NCBI GenBank assembly: GCA_013399875.1
Contig: VXAZ01008127.1
Coordinates: forward strand, 975,739 to 1,039,738
Origin: Gymnorhina tibicen
Taxonomy: Eukaryota > Chordata > Aves > Passeriformes > Artamidae
Direction of reading: 5' to 3'
Length of the DNA stretch: 64,000 bases
A model generated the notes under the pieces. The model had not been told where the DNA came from. It saw only the letters and a program-made list of their open reading frames with translations, and did no database searches. Below, piece after piece: positions 1-10,875 of the stretch (the first letter of the stretch is position 1; each line of letters opens with the position of its first letter). The translations under genes and the position numbers were made by a program.

Positions 1-437
1 TAGTTAGGTTGAACATATATTAAAAAGAATTCTACTTTCAAGAACATGTCTTCATAGGTTTGTATAATGTGGATACATTAGCACCAAAACCGCCCAGAAC
101 AGTCCTAGTAATGAAGGTATGAATATCTAAAAACACTGAACTACAGAATAATTTGCTAGTAAAGTAATGAAATCATTACATTGCCAATAAATTTTCCTTC
201 TGCAGGTGCAGTAACTTTCCTCTGGTGTTTAAGTGCTGTGACTTTGCAACTCTAGTACAATATTATCTGAAGTACTTTAACGTTCGTGTTGCCTAAAGTT
301 TTCACTTCCTCTTTGGAAAAAGCATCTCCTGACAAATCTTCACGTTATCTGCCTTTGGAAACCAAGCTGCTTAGTAATTCTGTAACTGCCTCCTCCTCCT
401 CACAGAAAACAGTGTGTTATTCTTTGGGTCACTTTAC

Positions 438-581
438 CTTATTAAGGTTGAGAATATGAAAGAACTCCTTCTGATTCTGTTGGAAAACTCTGGCTCCTTC
501 TTCCAATGTCATGCAACTGTCACAAGCTAGGCAGTCGCTAAGGAGTATTTTAGCATTAGCCAATGTATCAAACTCATTTTT
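438..581 (-). CDS. NARF: NARF coding exon 3 with CxxCxxC motif
   Basis: The exon has 144 bases and 48 codons. The acceptor is GCCACCAG (AG at 583-582) and the donor is GTAAAG. It contains SDCLACDSCMT, the iron-sulfur cysteine cluster, and ends FHILNLNK, close to the human NARF sequence at the same place. Confidence 0.93.
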
Positions 582-2094
582 CTGGTGGCAAAAAAAAGAA
601 GTAAACAAGTATTTAATAACGATCAAACAATTTTCAAGATCTCTGCAATGAGCCAGTTGAAGAGCAAACACAGTACCACTATTTGGTTTAAAACAGGACA
701 ATCCATGACACCTGCATAACATCCAAGATTACTTACAAGTAATCAAAATTATTTGTTCCATCCCCTCCATAGCTCTGCTCCTCCTATTACTGTGAAACTG
801 CAAAATGTTTAAGTGTAAACAAAGACCTAAATTTAGCCCCTAGTCCATATGCTAGTGACTTAATTTGCACTCTGCTTCAGAACTGACAGTCCCCATCAAC
901 TCATCAAGCAACTGAGAAAAGTTTCCCTTGAACTATTAAAGCTCTTTAACCAGATGCCCCTCTAACAGCAAGACAGCTTGGGCTTTGTACCACGAGGTAA
1001 AACAAACAGAACACAGGCCTACAATTGCACTGAACATATACTGTGAGATCAAGAGTTTCACACTCCTGGCTGTGACACTATTTGCAGCTCACTTGAGAGG
1101 AAAGGAATACTTTAATATAAAGAATAAGTAGATATTTCGTCTACTTGTACTATCAAAACTCCTCTTTTCTCCTTATAAGCTCTGTCCCTGTTCTGAACAC
1201 TTGATATAAGAATTTTGGCACTCAAAATTTTTAGAACTCAGAATTTATGTTTTGCGTTTGCATAATAAGGGCTTTTATTTCACCTTTTCACAAGATTTTT
1301 GATTCACATATTGTGGGATGTCTACAAGAGCTCGTAATTGTTTTCAACGGCTTGTTGTTTATTGTTATATTTAGTAGTTGAAAGTTGTGGTCTTATAACC
1401 TCCTTTGGGGTACACAACAACAAAAGAATATAGAGTCTAATACAGGTTTGAGAAGGAACATTACCTCTTCAGAGCCATCATTTGAACTCAGTGCATCAAC
1501 AGACGTACTTTGTGTATCATCATTTTTCTGTTTCTTACTGCATTCCTGAAACAAAACATAAAATACGCAGATTATGCAAAGCGCATTTCACCATTCTGTA
1601 AGAGCACTTTTGCAGAACTGTTCGCGTCATTAACCACTGATACAGTTATTTACAATGCTTTGGAACACACGCGAGACCCCGCGTTCAAAGTGCAATTGCT
1701 ACGGTGGATATAATTTCCCAGGAATTCCCCCGCTTCATCGGTTTGAGAGTTCTGGGCAGTTTGTTAACCTGAGGGGCTGCCCCGCGCAGGCACAGGAGGA
1801 GCCGAGCGCGCTCCGCGTCGCCAGGGCACGGCCACGGCCGCATCCCGGCGATAACGCGCTCGGGGCTCTCCGGGAGCTGTCCCGGCCGGGCGGCGGGCGG
1901 GGACGCGGAGCTCGGTGACCTTGGGGGCCGGCGGCCAGCGCCGCTCCCCCTATCGCTCCCGGGCCGCGGGACGAAGCCGTCTCCGCCATCTGCATCCCCC
2001 CCATCCCCGAGACTGTGTCCCCCCCACCAAGCCCAAGGGGCGGGCAGGACCCGGCCGCCGCACTCACCTTTTTGGTGCAGTTCTCGCACTTCAT
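438..2094 (-). CDS. NARF: NARF, nuclear prelamin A recognition factor (5' part, first three coding exons)
   Basis: Three minus-strand coding exons lie at 2094-2068, 1545-1465 and 581-438; all junctions are phase 0 with GT..AG borders. They encode 9, 27 and 48 residues (84 in all) of a protein that is about 456 residues in human, so the gene continues off the left edge. The N-terminus has the CENC pair, and exon 3 carries SDCLACDSC, the CxxCxxC cluster of the iron-only-hydrogenase-like (Nar1/NARF) family, where cysteines ligate an iron-sulfur cluster. From family knowledge, NARF binds the farnesylated tail of prelamin A in the nucleus. The start is the ATG at 2094, because it gives the conserved MKCE start and a 9-codon first exon as in human. 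The promoter is the CpG island upstream (to about 2.9 kb). I see no fourth exon between 1 and 437. Confidence 0.93.
582..2067 (-). other. NARF introns 1 and 2
   Basis: Intron 1 (2067-1546) is mostly CpG island on the exon 1 side. Intron 2 (1464-582) is AT-rich and holds no repeat family or RNA gene that I recognise. The part from 1 to 437 is intron 3, again without a recognised element. Confidence 0.7.
1465..1545 (-). CDS. NARF: NARF coding exon 2
   Basis: The exon has 81 bases and 27 codons, starting ECSKKQKNDD and ending DGSEE. The acceptor is a T-rich tract ending TTTCAG (1547-1546) and the donor is GTAATG. It is a hydrophilic, poorly conserved linker; human NARF begins this exon with ECSKK. 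Confidence 0.9.
2068..2094 (-). CDS. NARF: NARF coding exon 1
   Basis: Nine codons (MKCENCTKK) run from the ATG at 2094 to AAG, followed by a GTGAGT donor at 2067-2062. The exon sits inside the CpG island. The length and the MKCExCT start match human NARF. Confidence 0.9.
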
Positions 2095-2311
2095 TTGTGG
2101 CGCGGCCGGCGCAGCCCGGCCCTGGCGCGGCTGCCGCGCGGTCCTGGCCGCCGGGGCTGCGGGACAGGAGAGAGCGGGGCGCGAGGTGAGAACCGCAAGA
2201 GCAGCGCTCGCCGCCAACGCGGCCCCTGTTCCCGTCCGCCCGTCCCCGCCGCCCTTTGTTGCCGCGCCCGCCCCGCCGGGCGGTCCCGGGGCGGGGGCGG
2301 CCCCACGCGCT

Positions 2312-2317
2312 CACGTG
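2312..2317. promoter_or_regulatory. E-box CACGTG upstream of NARF
   Basis: This is a palindromic CACGTG about 220 bases above the NARF start codon, next to GC boxes. USF, MITF/TFE and MYC family proteins bind this core; which one acts here is not visible. Confidence 0.4.
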
Positions 2318-4310
2318 CCCCGCAATTCCCTCGCCCGGAATTACCCCGCAAACGCCGCCGGCCCCCACCGCTGCCCCGGCGCTGCGGGCGGCAGCGAGCG
2401 GCCTCGGAGGAGACGCGGGGCGGACAGCGCCGGCCGAGCCCCGCGGAAAGGTGCCCCCGCAGCACGGCCCCGGCCCCGCACGGGGAGCGGAGCCCCCCGC
2501 CGCCGCACCCCCGGCTCTTCAGAGCCCCCCGCACCCAGGTGACGGGAGAGCGGGCGGGTACGAGCCGCAGCTCATCAGCTCCATAGGGAAAAAAAATAAT
2601 AACCGGCGAAATCCCCCCGAAACTCCCAAACCAGCCTATCAAGGGGGTAGCGGGGCGCAGGGCCGGGTCCCGTACCTGCCGCCGGGGCTGTGCCTGTGGC
2701 CGCAGAGCGGGCGGGGCGGCACCGCCTCCTCCGCCGCCTCCCCCGGCACGTCCCCGGCCGCGCCCGCCGGGCTCATTGCGGACCTGCGCCGCCGCACGTA
2801 CGCGGAGGGCTTCCCCATCCCCATCCCAGTCCCCGTCCCGACCGGGACCCCCGGGCCGCAGTGATCCTCCAGGCAGCTGCCCTCCGCGCCCGGCTCTGCG
2901 GCGTGGCTGTGCCCGAAGCTTCGCCGCTTCTCTGGAGCGTCCCTGCGTATTTTTTACAACGCGTTCCTCTATCGTACAAAGGGTTTCTTCCCCCCGATTT
3001 CTGTTTTCTCCCGATGGCTTTAAAAAGAAATGACACTCTGCGAGTTACTAAATACAGCACTATCACCATTTTATTTAACCAATATGCTGCGATTTCCCAT
3101 TTCTGTAACAAAACACAAGTACCAGTGATGCTGTTCCCAGGCAGGAATCACAAATCCTCATGAACAGGATTATTAAACAGACATCAGCCTTCCACAGTCT
3201 CAAAGGCCCCGAAGTATTAATTAAGATGCTTATGATTTCTTGTCTTCCTAAACCTCAGGTTGTAGGATTTAGATAGAAAGGTTCAATCAACATTTTGCTC
3301 CTTTTTTAACCCCTGGCCACATGAACATACACATACAAGCAGACGCCTACAGCTACACAGAGAAGTTTTTCAAGTGTAAAATGACATTTTAGAAATTAAA
3401 CCACAGAACTTCCGAAAAACATGCAATTTCCTGCCTAAACTGCAACTCGTTTTTAACACTGGATAAATCCCCTCCTGTTACAATGAGCTCTAACGCTTTA
3501 AGCCACAGATGGTTTTTGAGCACAAGGGCTGGAGACAGGCACGGCCACAGAGGTTTGTTACCCAAGGACACAACTTTAAACACTTGTTCCGTTTTAAGGA
3601 TACTAAAGATAACCCCAGAGAAGAATGTAGTGCTTTTTTTTTTTTTAATTGCAGGCTATAGGTGAGTTATCATTGAGGTCAAAGAAATAAAGAATTCCTT
3701 AGCTTAACCATGATGAAAGCAAACAGAAACGTTTTCATACTGCCCATTTAAAGAAAAATAAGCTGATGGCGCTTCACATATACCCTGGAAAAATATCACT
3801 AACCCTGGCTTGAGGTAAAAATTGTAATAGCTTTGGTAATGATTTTCTGTGTCTCTGCTCTCTTCATTCAAAATGCTCTCACATTTCATATTAGTATATT
3901 AGCCCAAGCTTTTAAAAGCACCACAGCCACTCCTGAGCAATCCCTATGCGGACCTAAGAATTTGCATTTCCTACAGACTTGCTGGAATGCAGCATTATCT
4001 GACATCTTCCTAGTTCCTGTGGATGAGTATTTTCATACAAGAAAAAGCTGTGCCAACCTCCCAACCTGTTCCACCAGGATTCAACAGCTACAGCTGCATT
4101 GACCAATACGGTGGTAGGACAGATGAAAACTTCTAAATTAGAAATGTGTTGAGATTTGCACTTAAAGGCACAGCTAAAATCTTCCTGTTTCACACTTTGA
4201 TTATATCTAATATTTATTATCAAAAACTGATATAGTGATTCTTCAAAAGACATGTCAGCTTTGGCTATTTCTGTAACTGCACATATCATATTTAAAATAT
4301 TTTTTATTTC

Positions 4311-4500
4311 ACAGAATCGCAGAGTAGTTTGGGTTGGAATGGACCTTTGAAGGTCATCTAGTCCAAACCCCCTGCCACTTGGACTAGTGGAAGGGCAAGG
4401 ACACCTTCCACTAGACCAGGTTGCTCCAAGACCCATCCAGCCTGGCCTTGAATGTTTCCAGGGATGGGAATCTACAACCTCTCTGGTCAGCTGTTAGTCA
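4311..4500 (-). mobile_element. CR1 LINE 3' fragment
   Basis: Read on plus, it runs from a degenerate ACAGAATC start through GTTTGGGTTGGAATGGACC and GTCATCTAGTCCAA to the 'accttccactagaccaggttgctcc' type block. This is the reverse complement of the CR1 3' end. It is a 5'-truncated, decayed copy. Short ORFs crossing it are CR1 shadows. Confidence 0.88.
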
Positions 4501-7235
4501 TCTGTTACAGGACTGGATTAAACACATTCTTCTGCACATCATCAAAGGGTAGAGGATTAAATTTCCCCCCGTATTTCTTATATTCACAATGAAAAACAGA
4601 GAACTGCATGGAAAATGAAGCATTTTGCAGAAATATTGAGGACATCGTAGGTACAGACATTAAGTATCCCTATTTCATCCTTCATCTTAGGAATACTTGG
4701 ACTGAATTAATTTCAATTTAAAAATTCAAACAAAAAGAGCAAAAATTTATACAAACTGAAGAGCGTGCAAGGAATCTCTGTTTCAGTGCACAGCATAAGA
4801 TTATATTTGTGAAATCATTAGATAATTAGATGTCTCATTTATTTTAATGAAAAGAGCACTCTCTGCTTTCCATTAGCTATGGATGCCATTTTCCCACAGA
4901 ACAGTGGCTCTTTGATCAACCATCACACCAGGCCGGACAGCCTGAGACAAAAAAGCATCATCCTGCTTTAATTTGCCCCGGGGAGATAACAGTTACCACC
5001 TTTGCAGGGCTGCTTCCCAAAAACCTCACCCTCTAAAAGCTTTCCTATGCCAGCAGTAGGTAGCACTTACAGGCTTCACTTGCTTTTATGGCCACTGTTG
5101 ATGTATTTGGCCTCCGTGGCTCCATGTACCATTTATTCCTGCACCTGAAGCATTTACACCTTGAATGAAATGGAGAAATAAGTGTTTCTCTGAGAAAACA
5201 ACGTGCTGCAAACAACTGCAAAATGTTACATCAGTCCTGCAGGGCAGTGCCAGCTGTAAATGCCTCCTCGCCATAGTGACAGCACATGCCACTCCACAGC
5301 TGTCAGAACTGGGCAGTGAATCTTGGCTACAGCTGGTAAACACGGTATTCCATGAAATCAGTGCTCTGCAGGCTGCACACACACTGTTCCCATCGAGGTC
5401 AGGGGGCACCACGGAGAGCTCATTCTGTGGGATGAGCTCATTTCTAACAGGACTCGCAGCCAATTCCGTCCAGCCACAGCATTTGGTGACTCCTTCCAAC
5501 CAACTGTGGGGAATTAAGCACTCTGGGAATTTATCCTGGCATGCTAGTAAGATCACATGCTTATTGCATAGCTGACTTCCTAAGTTTAAGACCTCAGGGG
5601 GAAAAAAAAAAAGTAAAAGGAGTTAGAAAAGAATATTTAGGCAAATAGTCTGAAATAGGAAAAAGCACCAGAATTACAGACGTGTCCAACTAATTCAAAA
5701 TAAAGGACAGTTCTGTTCTATCTGCATATTCTTGGGTTTAGATCAATGACTTAAAAGTTACAAGTGTATTTACTATACAAATAGAATATAAACACTTACA
5801 CGGAATCTATTTTTATATTGCTGATGAAGAAGTCTACAAATAGTCAATCACATATTCCTGAATTGTTTATTTTGGAAAATAGTTTTTGTTTCTGCAACAA
5901 CATGGTTTGGAATTCATGCTGTTCTTTAAGTCCAGGATTTCAAAATGTGTTCCTTCTTCCTTTTTCTACTGGTAGGCGTAACAGCACTCACCTACTTCAA
6001 AGTGCTGGTGTAAGATCCCCAGATTTTAGAAAAAATGCTGTAAGAATCATTAATGGATAGCAGAAGCTTACAAGGATCGTTGCCATATTCATTTTGATTG
6101 TGTGTGTGGTTGAAATGATTTCTCTGTAACTTCATAACTAAATTAAGTCATATCAGGTTATCCTAATGTGACCTTTGCAGAACTGGAGAAGTAGAGAGTT
6201 GTTGATATTTTTGCAGTTAGTAACATAATAATGAAACAGGGTGATATGCTGTGTGGTTTATGCTGAGTGGAGGGGACAGATGAATTTCTTGCTTATTTCA
6301 CTCTGCTCTAGACACAAGAAATCTTTTGTCTTGTATCACTCAAAATGGCTTAACATTTGGTTTCCAGAGAAACCAGTTACTTATAAAAACTGATTGACAC
6401 CTAATTAGACATAAATTCTTCCCAGAAGACTCAGTCAGCTGCTTGTTTGGGTTGAGCACACGTGATACTTATTACTTCCTATTTTTCATCCAAATCCAGC
6501 AGCTGGTACCTTGTGACTCACACGCAGGCCAGTTCATTCTTGCAGTTCCTCACTGCCTTTTCCCATTAACACAATTACACAGAAACTGCACATCAGCTGG
6601 TATTTTCCAGTACTTAAACTTAAGTGTCTGTACCATGGACTCTGGGGGTTTTTTCCCTATTTTTCACTCTGGATTGTTTTGAAAAACACTGTCTGATCAA
6701 AATCTCAGTTCACCAAAACAGTGTTGAGAACAGCTAAACAAATTTCTACCATGTCATGGGCCTGAGCAAAGGCTCCAGAATATATTTATGTTTGGAAAAA
6801 AGCCAACAATTGAGGATTTCATTCAAGAAGGACATTCCTGTGCAACGGAGAGAGGACGAAGTATCATTCGTAGATGAAGTTACACACTGACTTACATAAA
6901 GAGAACTTAAGAAGTTAAGCTAAACTACAGATGTCTGCACTTCACCCATCCTGCCTGGCATAAGCAGTTGCTCTAATGGATTGAACAGGAACAGCTTTCC
7001 CATGTAAATGGTGTTTGACTGAAACACGAAAGATTTTCCAAATGCGGCCTATTTGTCCACAACAGGAAAATTACTCATTATTTCAGGTGAATTAGAAACT
7101 TTCCTCCCCAAATAACGGATTTCCAAACCCAAGCCTTCCGCTGACATACAATTCACAAAACTCATGACATCAATGTTGGACCTGTAAGATTATCACTGAT
7201 ATTTCTGCTTTGCAAATATAAGCGATGTTCAGGTG

Positions 7236-7817
7236 TTAGAAAAAACAAGTTATTTGTTGGTGGAATTGCCTTGTTAAAGTCTAGGCTTAACACACTTCAA
7301 TGACCTCAGACCTAGCAGAGGTTAACAAAGTCTGAGAAAAAAGGATGCCCACTGGCAGTGGACACAAAGAATGCAGAATTTATGGGCCATCTGGCAAGAA
7401 CTCCCAAGCTAAGGCAGAAACTAATAAAGCCAACTCAGCAACTGTGCTGAAATCAGCTCCAACTGGGTAAAGGGTAATTCTGGCAGGGGGAGATCTGCAA
7501 CCACTGACATATGGCCACTGACATAAGAAACCCACCTACAACAAGAGAAAGACCTGAGCGTGCAGACTTCTTAGCTTAAGAAGTGAGAGAAACATTAACC
7601 AACAGAAGACAGAATACTAATTTTTAAGAAAACTACGTAACTTGTAGCCAGCGAACACTAATGTCTTTGTTTGCTAAAATGTATAAGTAGTTAAAAGTTT
7701 TGGTGTGCTTGATCTGTGGAAACCTCCACCTTGCACCGTGGGCAGAATAAGCAACGTCTCCTTCCTAGACTAGACTCTGTGTCTGTGTTTAGAGAGCTCC
7801 TAAAATCGGCAACACCT
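7236..7817 (+). mobile_element. Probable solo LTR of an avian ERVL-like endogenous retrovirus
   Basis: The segment begins TGTTAGAAAA and ends near GGCAACA. It has the layout of an LTR: a TATA-like TATAAG at about 7682, a polyadenylation-like AGAATAAG near 7743, and the 'gtgcttgatctgtgg' and 'ccaccttgcaccgtgggc' blocks that I associate with avian ERVL LTRs. No internal retroviral genes are next to it, so it would be a solo LTR. I could not see a clear target-site duplication, so the borders are uncertain and the family call is from memory. Confidence 0.4.
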
Positions 7818-7825
7818 CAGCGGAG

Positions 7826-7950
7826 AAATTCCAAACCCACCTGGACGCGTCCCTGTGCCAGCCGCTCCAGGGAACCCTGCCTTGGCAGGGGGTTGGACTG
7901 GGTGATCTCCAGAGGGCCCTTCCAACCCCAGCCACCCTGTGATTCTGTCA
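7826..7950 (+). mobile_element. CR1 LINE 3' fragment next to the LTR
   Basis: Plus-strand CR1 3' end: 'cacctggacgcgtccctgtg', 'ggggttggactgggtgatct', then 'agggcccttccaacccc' and the terminal 'gtgattctgtca'. It abuts the LTR-like segment and lies about 330 bases before the CYBC1 CpG island. Confidence 0.85.
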
Positions 7951-8261
7951 TAGCCGAGGCACAGCACCAGCGCTTTTGTGACAGTGGTGCCCCACGTGCT
8001 GCCATCGGGAACCCAGAGGTTTCCTGGCCTCCCCAGGGGAGCCCTGCTACAGCGAGGGGCTCCCCTGCCCTCCCCGACCCCCTCAGCGCAAGGGGCCGTG
8101 TCCACCTCACCCAGCGCGGGTCGGTCCAACTGCGTCCAGTAAGGCTCTCCCACACACCCAGCCTCACCCTACAGCAGTTCACTCCTCTCATCACGCGAGG
8201 TTTCTCCTCTTATCAAAGCACCGCCAAAGTAAAATAACCGAGGAAACATCGACACTCTTAC

Positions 8262-8660
8262 TTCGGCAGCATCCGCGGGCTCAGGCGCCATGCTGAGTAC
8301 TGGCAGCGCGCCGCCATCTTGGCGCGGCACCGCCCTCACGGGAGGGGAGGCTCATGTCCCGTCCTCTGCCCTCACCCAAAATGGCCGCGGGCGCGTCCGT
8401 GCATCCCTGAGGCGGGATCACTGCTGAGGGCGCGGGACGCGGAGGCGGCCCCGGATCGCTTTCGAACGCGGCTGGAGCCCGGGCAGGTACGGCGGGGACG
8501 GGGCTGGGGGAGGGTGAAGGAGGGGGCCTCGGGTTCCCCACGCGTGGGGGAACAAAACGCGGCTCGGGTGGGTTTTGGCAGGGCCGGTCCCTGGCTGGGG
8601 AGTGCCCTCCCCTCTCTGAGGGGGACATCAGGCTGCGGGGAGGTGGAAGTAGGTGCAGGA
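8262..8660. promoter_or_regulatory. CpG-island promoter of CYBC1, possibly bidirectional
   Basis: This CpG-rich block has no TATA box and carries two YY1-like motifs: CCGCCATCTTGG at 8311-8322 (YY1 sense on minus) and CAAAATGGCCGC at 8377-8388 (one mismatch, plus). YY1 motifs of this kind mark start sites of housekeeping genes. The opposite motif orientations, plus a minus-strand ATG followed by a good donor at 8261, suggest transcription both ways. Confidence 0.65.
8320..8486 (+). other. CYBC1: Predicted noncoding first exon of CYBC1 with an upstream ORF
   Basis: No coding exon of CYBC1 lies before 10791, so a 5' untranslated exon is expected in the CpG island. A good donor, GGCAG|GTACGG, follows 8486. 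The left edge is a guess because the start site is not visible. The exon would contain an 18-codon upstream ORF, ATG at 8354 to TGA at 8408-8410, with a second in-frame ATG inside the YY1-like motif at 8381. Confidence 0.45.
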
Positions 8661-9724
8661 TTGGGAGGTCAAGAAAAATGAGCTCTCTAAAGAAAATTCA
8701 CCTGATGTGTGATCCTGAGTTGATGGCTGTTGGTGGTGAAGATTTCAAGGTGTTCCTTCCAATGGCTTTTGCTGGCTCGCCCTCAACCGAGAGCTTGGAG
8801 GATGCATGAGAATGTTATTTTGATGCTCGAGATCAGTTCAGTGTCAAACCAGACAAATTCAAGCAAAATTGAGTTAATAGCAGCCCAAAAATACCTCTGT
8901 AATCATAACGTTGTTGGAGTAAAACCTTTGCATTCGCTTAAAGGCACGTTTATGATTTATTTATAAATGTAACTTTAGAAGCTGCTTTGGTGCTTTTTAT
9001 TCCAAAGTATGTCTCTTGCAAGCAACAGCCTGAGAGAGACAATGCCATTGATGTTGAGTGTCCAGCATTAAACCGAGATTGGCATTTGCCTGGTTGAACT
9101 TCACTAAATTAATAAAGGGGGAGATATCAAAGTTTTCATTAATGCACTTAACTGATATGTGTGAGAATTATGTTTTAAGTAGTGCGTAATATTTGTGAAA
9201 TACAGCCAGATTTCTGCAGTGATCTTGATGCATTTGATAACTTGGATTTGATATTAGGCAGGAGAAGGCGTTGTACATGCAGAAATATTTTCCGGTGTAT
9301 TGAGAGCAACTCACAGGAGTCATTTGAAAATTAAAATTTGATGCTTGACATCCGGAGGAGATGGAGCGAGTCTCATGCATAAGTGCTTTTGGCTCTTTTG
9401 GTTTCAGGTGCTCTCAGATGCATTGCTAAGAGATTAAAATGAAAGTCGTGGGTGCTTTTTGTTTAACTGAAAGGACCTGGCTAAATCTGCTCCCCTGGAG
9501 CTTTGTATCCAAACCTCCAGAATTGCAGGAGTGTCTTCTTCTTGCATCCAAAAACAGCAGGATAACTAAAGGACTGAAAATCACGTACTTGCCATTTGTA
9601 AGAACTTGGATGTGCTCAGACCTGCTCTCTCTGTTTTTCATGGTTATTCAAAACCTGATGAATGTTGATATTTTCTGGAAACCTGTTATCACGGGCAGCT
9701 AACAGCAGCTTAATGCCAGCCTCC

Positions 9725-9911
9725 TGGAACTGGTTCTGTGGGACAGGCTGCCCAGGGAAGTGGTGTAGTCACCATCCCTGGAAGTGCTCAAAAACCATGT
9801 AGGTGTGGTGCTTAAGGACATGGTTTAGTGGTGGACTGGGCAGTGCTGGGTTAGTGGTTGGGCTTCATGATTTTAAAGGTTTTTCTTACCCTAAACAATT
9901 CTGATTCTATG
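9725..9911 (+). mobile_element. CR1 LINE 3' fragment in CYBC1 intron 1
   Basis: Plus-strand CR1: 'gggacaggctgcccagggaa', 'gtggtgtagtcaccatccct', 'aaggacatggtttagtggtg', ending 'ctgattctatg'. It is typical of the CR1 3' region. Confidence 0.9.
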
Positions 9912-10625
9912 CTGTAAAATGGTAAAAACATACTGAAAATGCTGCATGGGATTACTCAGCTCTTACTGGTTTTAATCAGTACCTTTCTTTTTAGTCTCTA
10001 TTGTTAGTTTCTGCCTAGGCCGAAGGCATGGCCTTGTTGGGGACAGACCAACAACATACTTGTTGTTGGAAGCTTCTCGTTGTATTCTTGAGGTGGCTTG
10101 GAGGATGGGAGTGCCATCTGTGGCATTATGGGATGCTGGCAGTGTTTGGCTGTAGCTGGTGTGTCATCAGGGCTGAGAGACCCCACGTCAGAGGGGCAGA
10201 AGGTTGCACTGTCCTGTCCCAGCTCCCCGACTAGTCCTTCACCCTTTGAGCTCGCAGGAAAAAAGCTGTCAAAGAGGTTTCCATTCCTCTCGCTGTTTTA
10301 TTTGTTTGAAGGGCTGCATGAATTAGCAACAACATTGTTCTGGGTTCTTGTTTCTCACAATTTTCTTCTGGAATCTGATTATAATGGAAAGAGAGTTTTG
10401 CCCCCAAAATGAGAACTTTCTTCCAAGACTTCAGATTCCTGTTGTTACGCAAGTCTCTACATGACAGTTTTAGTTTGTGGTTGTTTTCAGTGTACATACT
10501 GCTCTTCCTGTGCAAAAAGACTACATTCTTACCCTGGACATCTTTTACAGTCTAGATTAAGACTTGGTAACTCCTGAAAAATACTAGGAAGGGGAACTGG
10601 TGGAATTGTCGATGATTTAAAATTC

Positions 10626-10629
<4 letters not shown>

Positions 10630-10690
<61 letters not shown>

Positions 10691-10699
10691 NTTTTTTTT
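10630..10699 (+). repeat. Poly-T tract with one N
   Basis: A run of 70 positions, all T except an N at 10691, followed by GTTTG repeats to about 10735. It lies about 90 bases before the CYBC1 start codon and may supply the pyrimidine tract of that exon's acceptor. The N and the length mark an uncertain assembly of a homopolymer. Confidence 0.95.
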
Positions 10700-10790
10700 G
10701 GTTTTTGTTTATTTGGTTTGTTTGTTTGTTTGTTTTGGGTCCAGTGAGGTTTCATGAGTCAGACTGGGCTGTTGGGAGTTTCTTTTGAAG

Positions 10791-10875
10791 ATGTACATGT
10801 TGGTTGAAAAACGCACAAGTTCCCATCTGCATCTAAGGAGGTCGCCTGGCATCCGATCCTGGTCTCTCTGTGTTG
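10791..10875 (+). CDS. CYBC1: CYBC1 coding exon 1 (start codon)
   Basis: Twenty-eight codons plus one base, MYMLVEKRTSSHLHL and on, ending with donor G|GTAAGA. The exon's left edge is uncertain: acceptors are possible at GGGTCCAG (10744) or TTTGAAG directly before the ATG (10790). A 70-base poly-T tract lies just upstream. Confidence 0.93.

Larger units (their letters stand above)
1700..2900 (-). promoter_or_regulatory. CpG-island promoter of NARF
   Basis: The stretch is very rich in G+C and CpG and surrounds NARF exon 1. Above the start codon (higher coordinates) it holds GC boxes around 2288-2300 and a perfect CACGTG E-box at 2312-2317. No TATA box is evident. The exact start site cannot be read from sequence. 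Long ORFs in this block on both strands are GC-driven shadows. Confidence 0.75.
2900..8250. other. NARF-CYBC1 intergenic region
   Basis: About 5.3 kb separates the two divergent CpG islands. It holds a minus-strand CR1 fragment (about 4311-4500), a probable LTR (about 7236-7817) and a plus-strand CR1 fragment (about 7826-7950). The remainder is AT-rich single-copy-looking sequence with no exon I can support. A stretch at 5086-5575 is open for more than 130 codons on both strands but resembles no family I know. Confidence 0.6.

Noticed and set aside
1685..2864. Several overlapping open frames of 157-227 codons on both strands around 2 kb
   Set aside because: They lie in the NARF CpG island, where GC content removes stop codons. 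They are proline-, arginine- and alanine-rich with no family resemblance; only the nine NARF codons are real.
3954..4436. 160-codon minus open frame
   Set aside because: Its first quarter is a translated CR1 3' end and the rest has no recognisable family.
7716..8237. 173-codon plus open frame before the CYBC1 island
   Set aside because: It crosses the LTR-like and CR1 segments and then GC-rich DNA; its composition is that of repeats.
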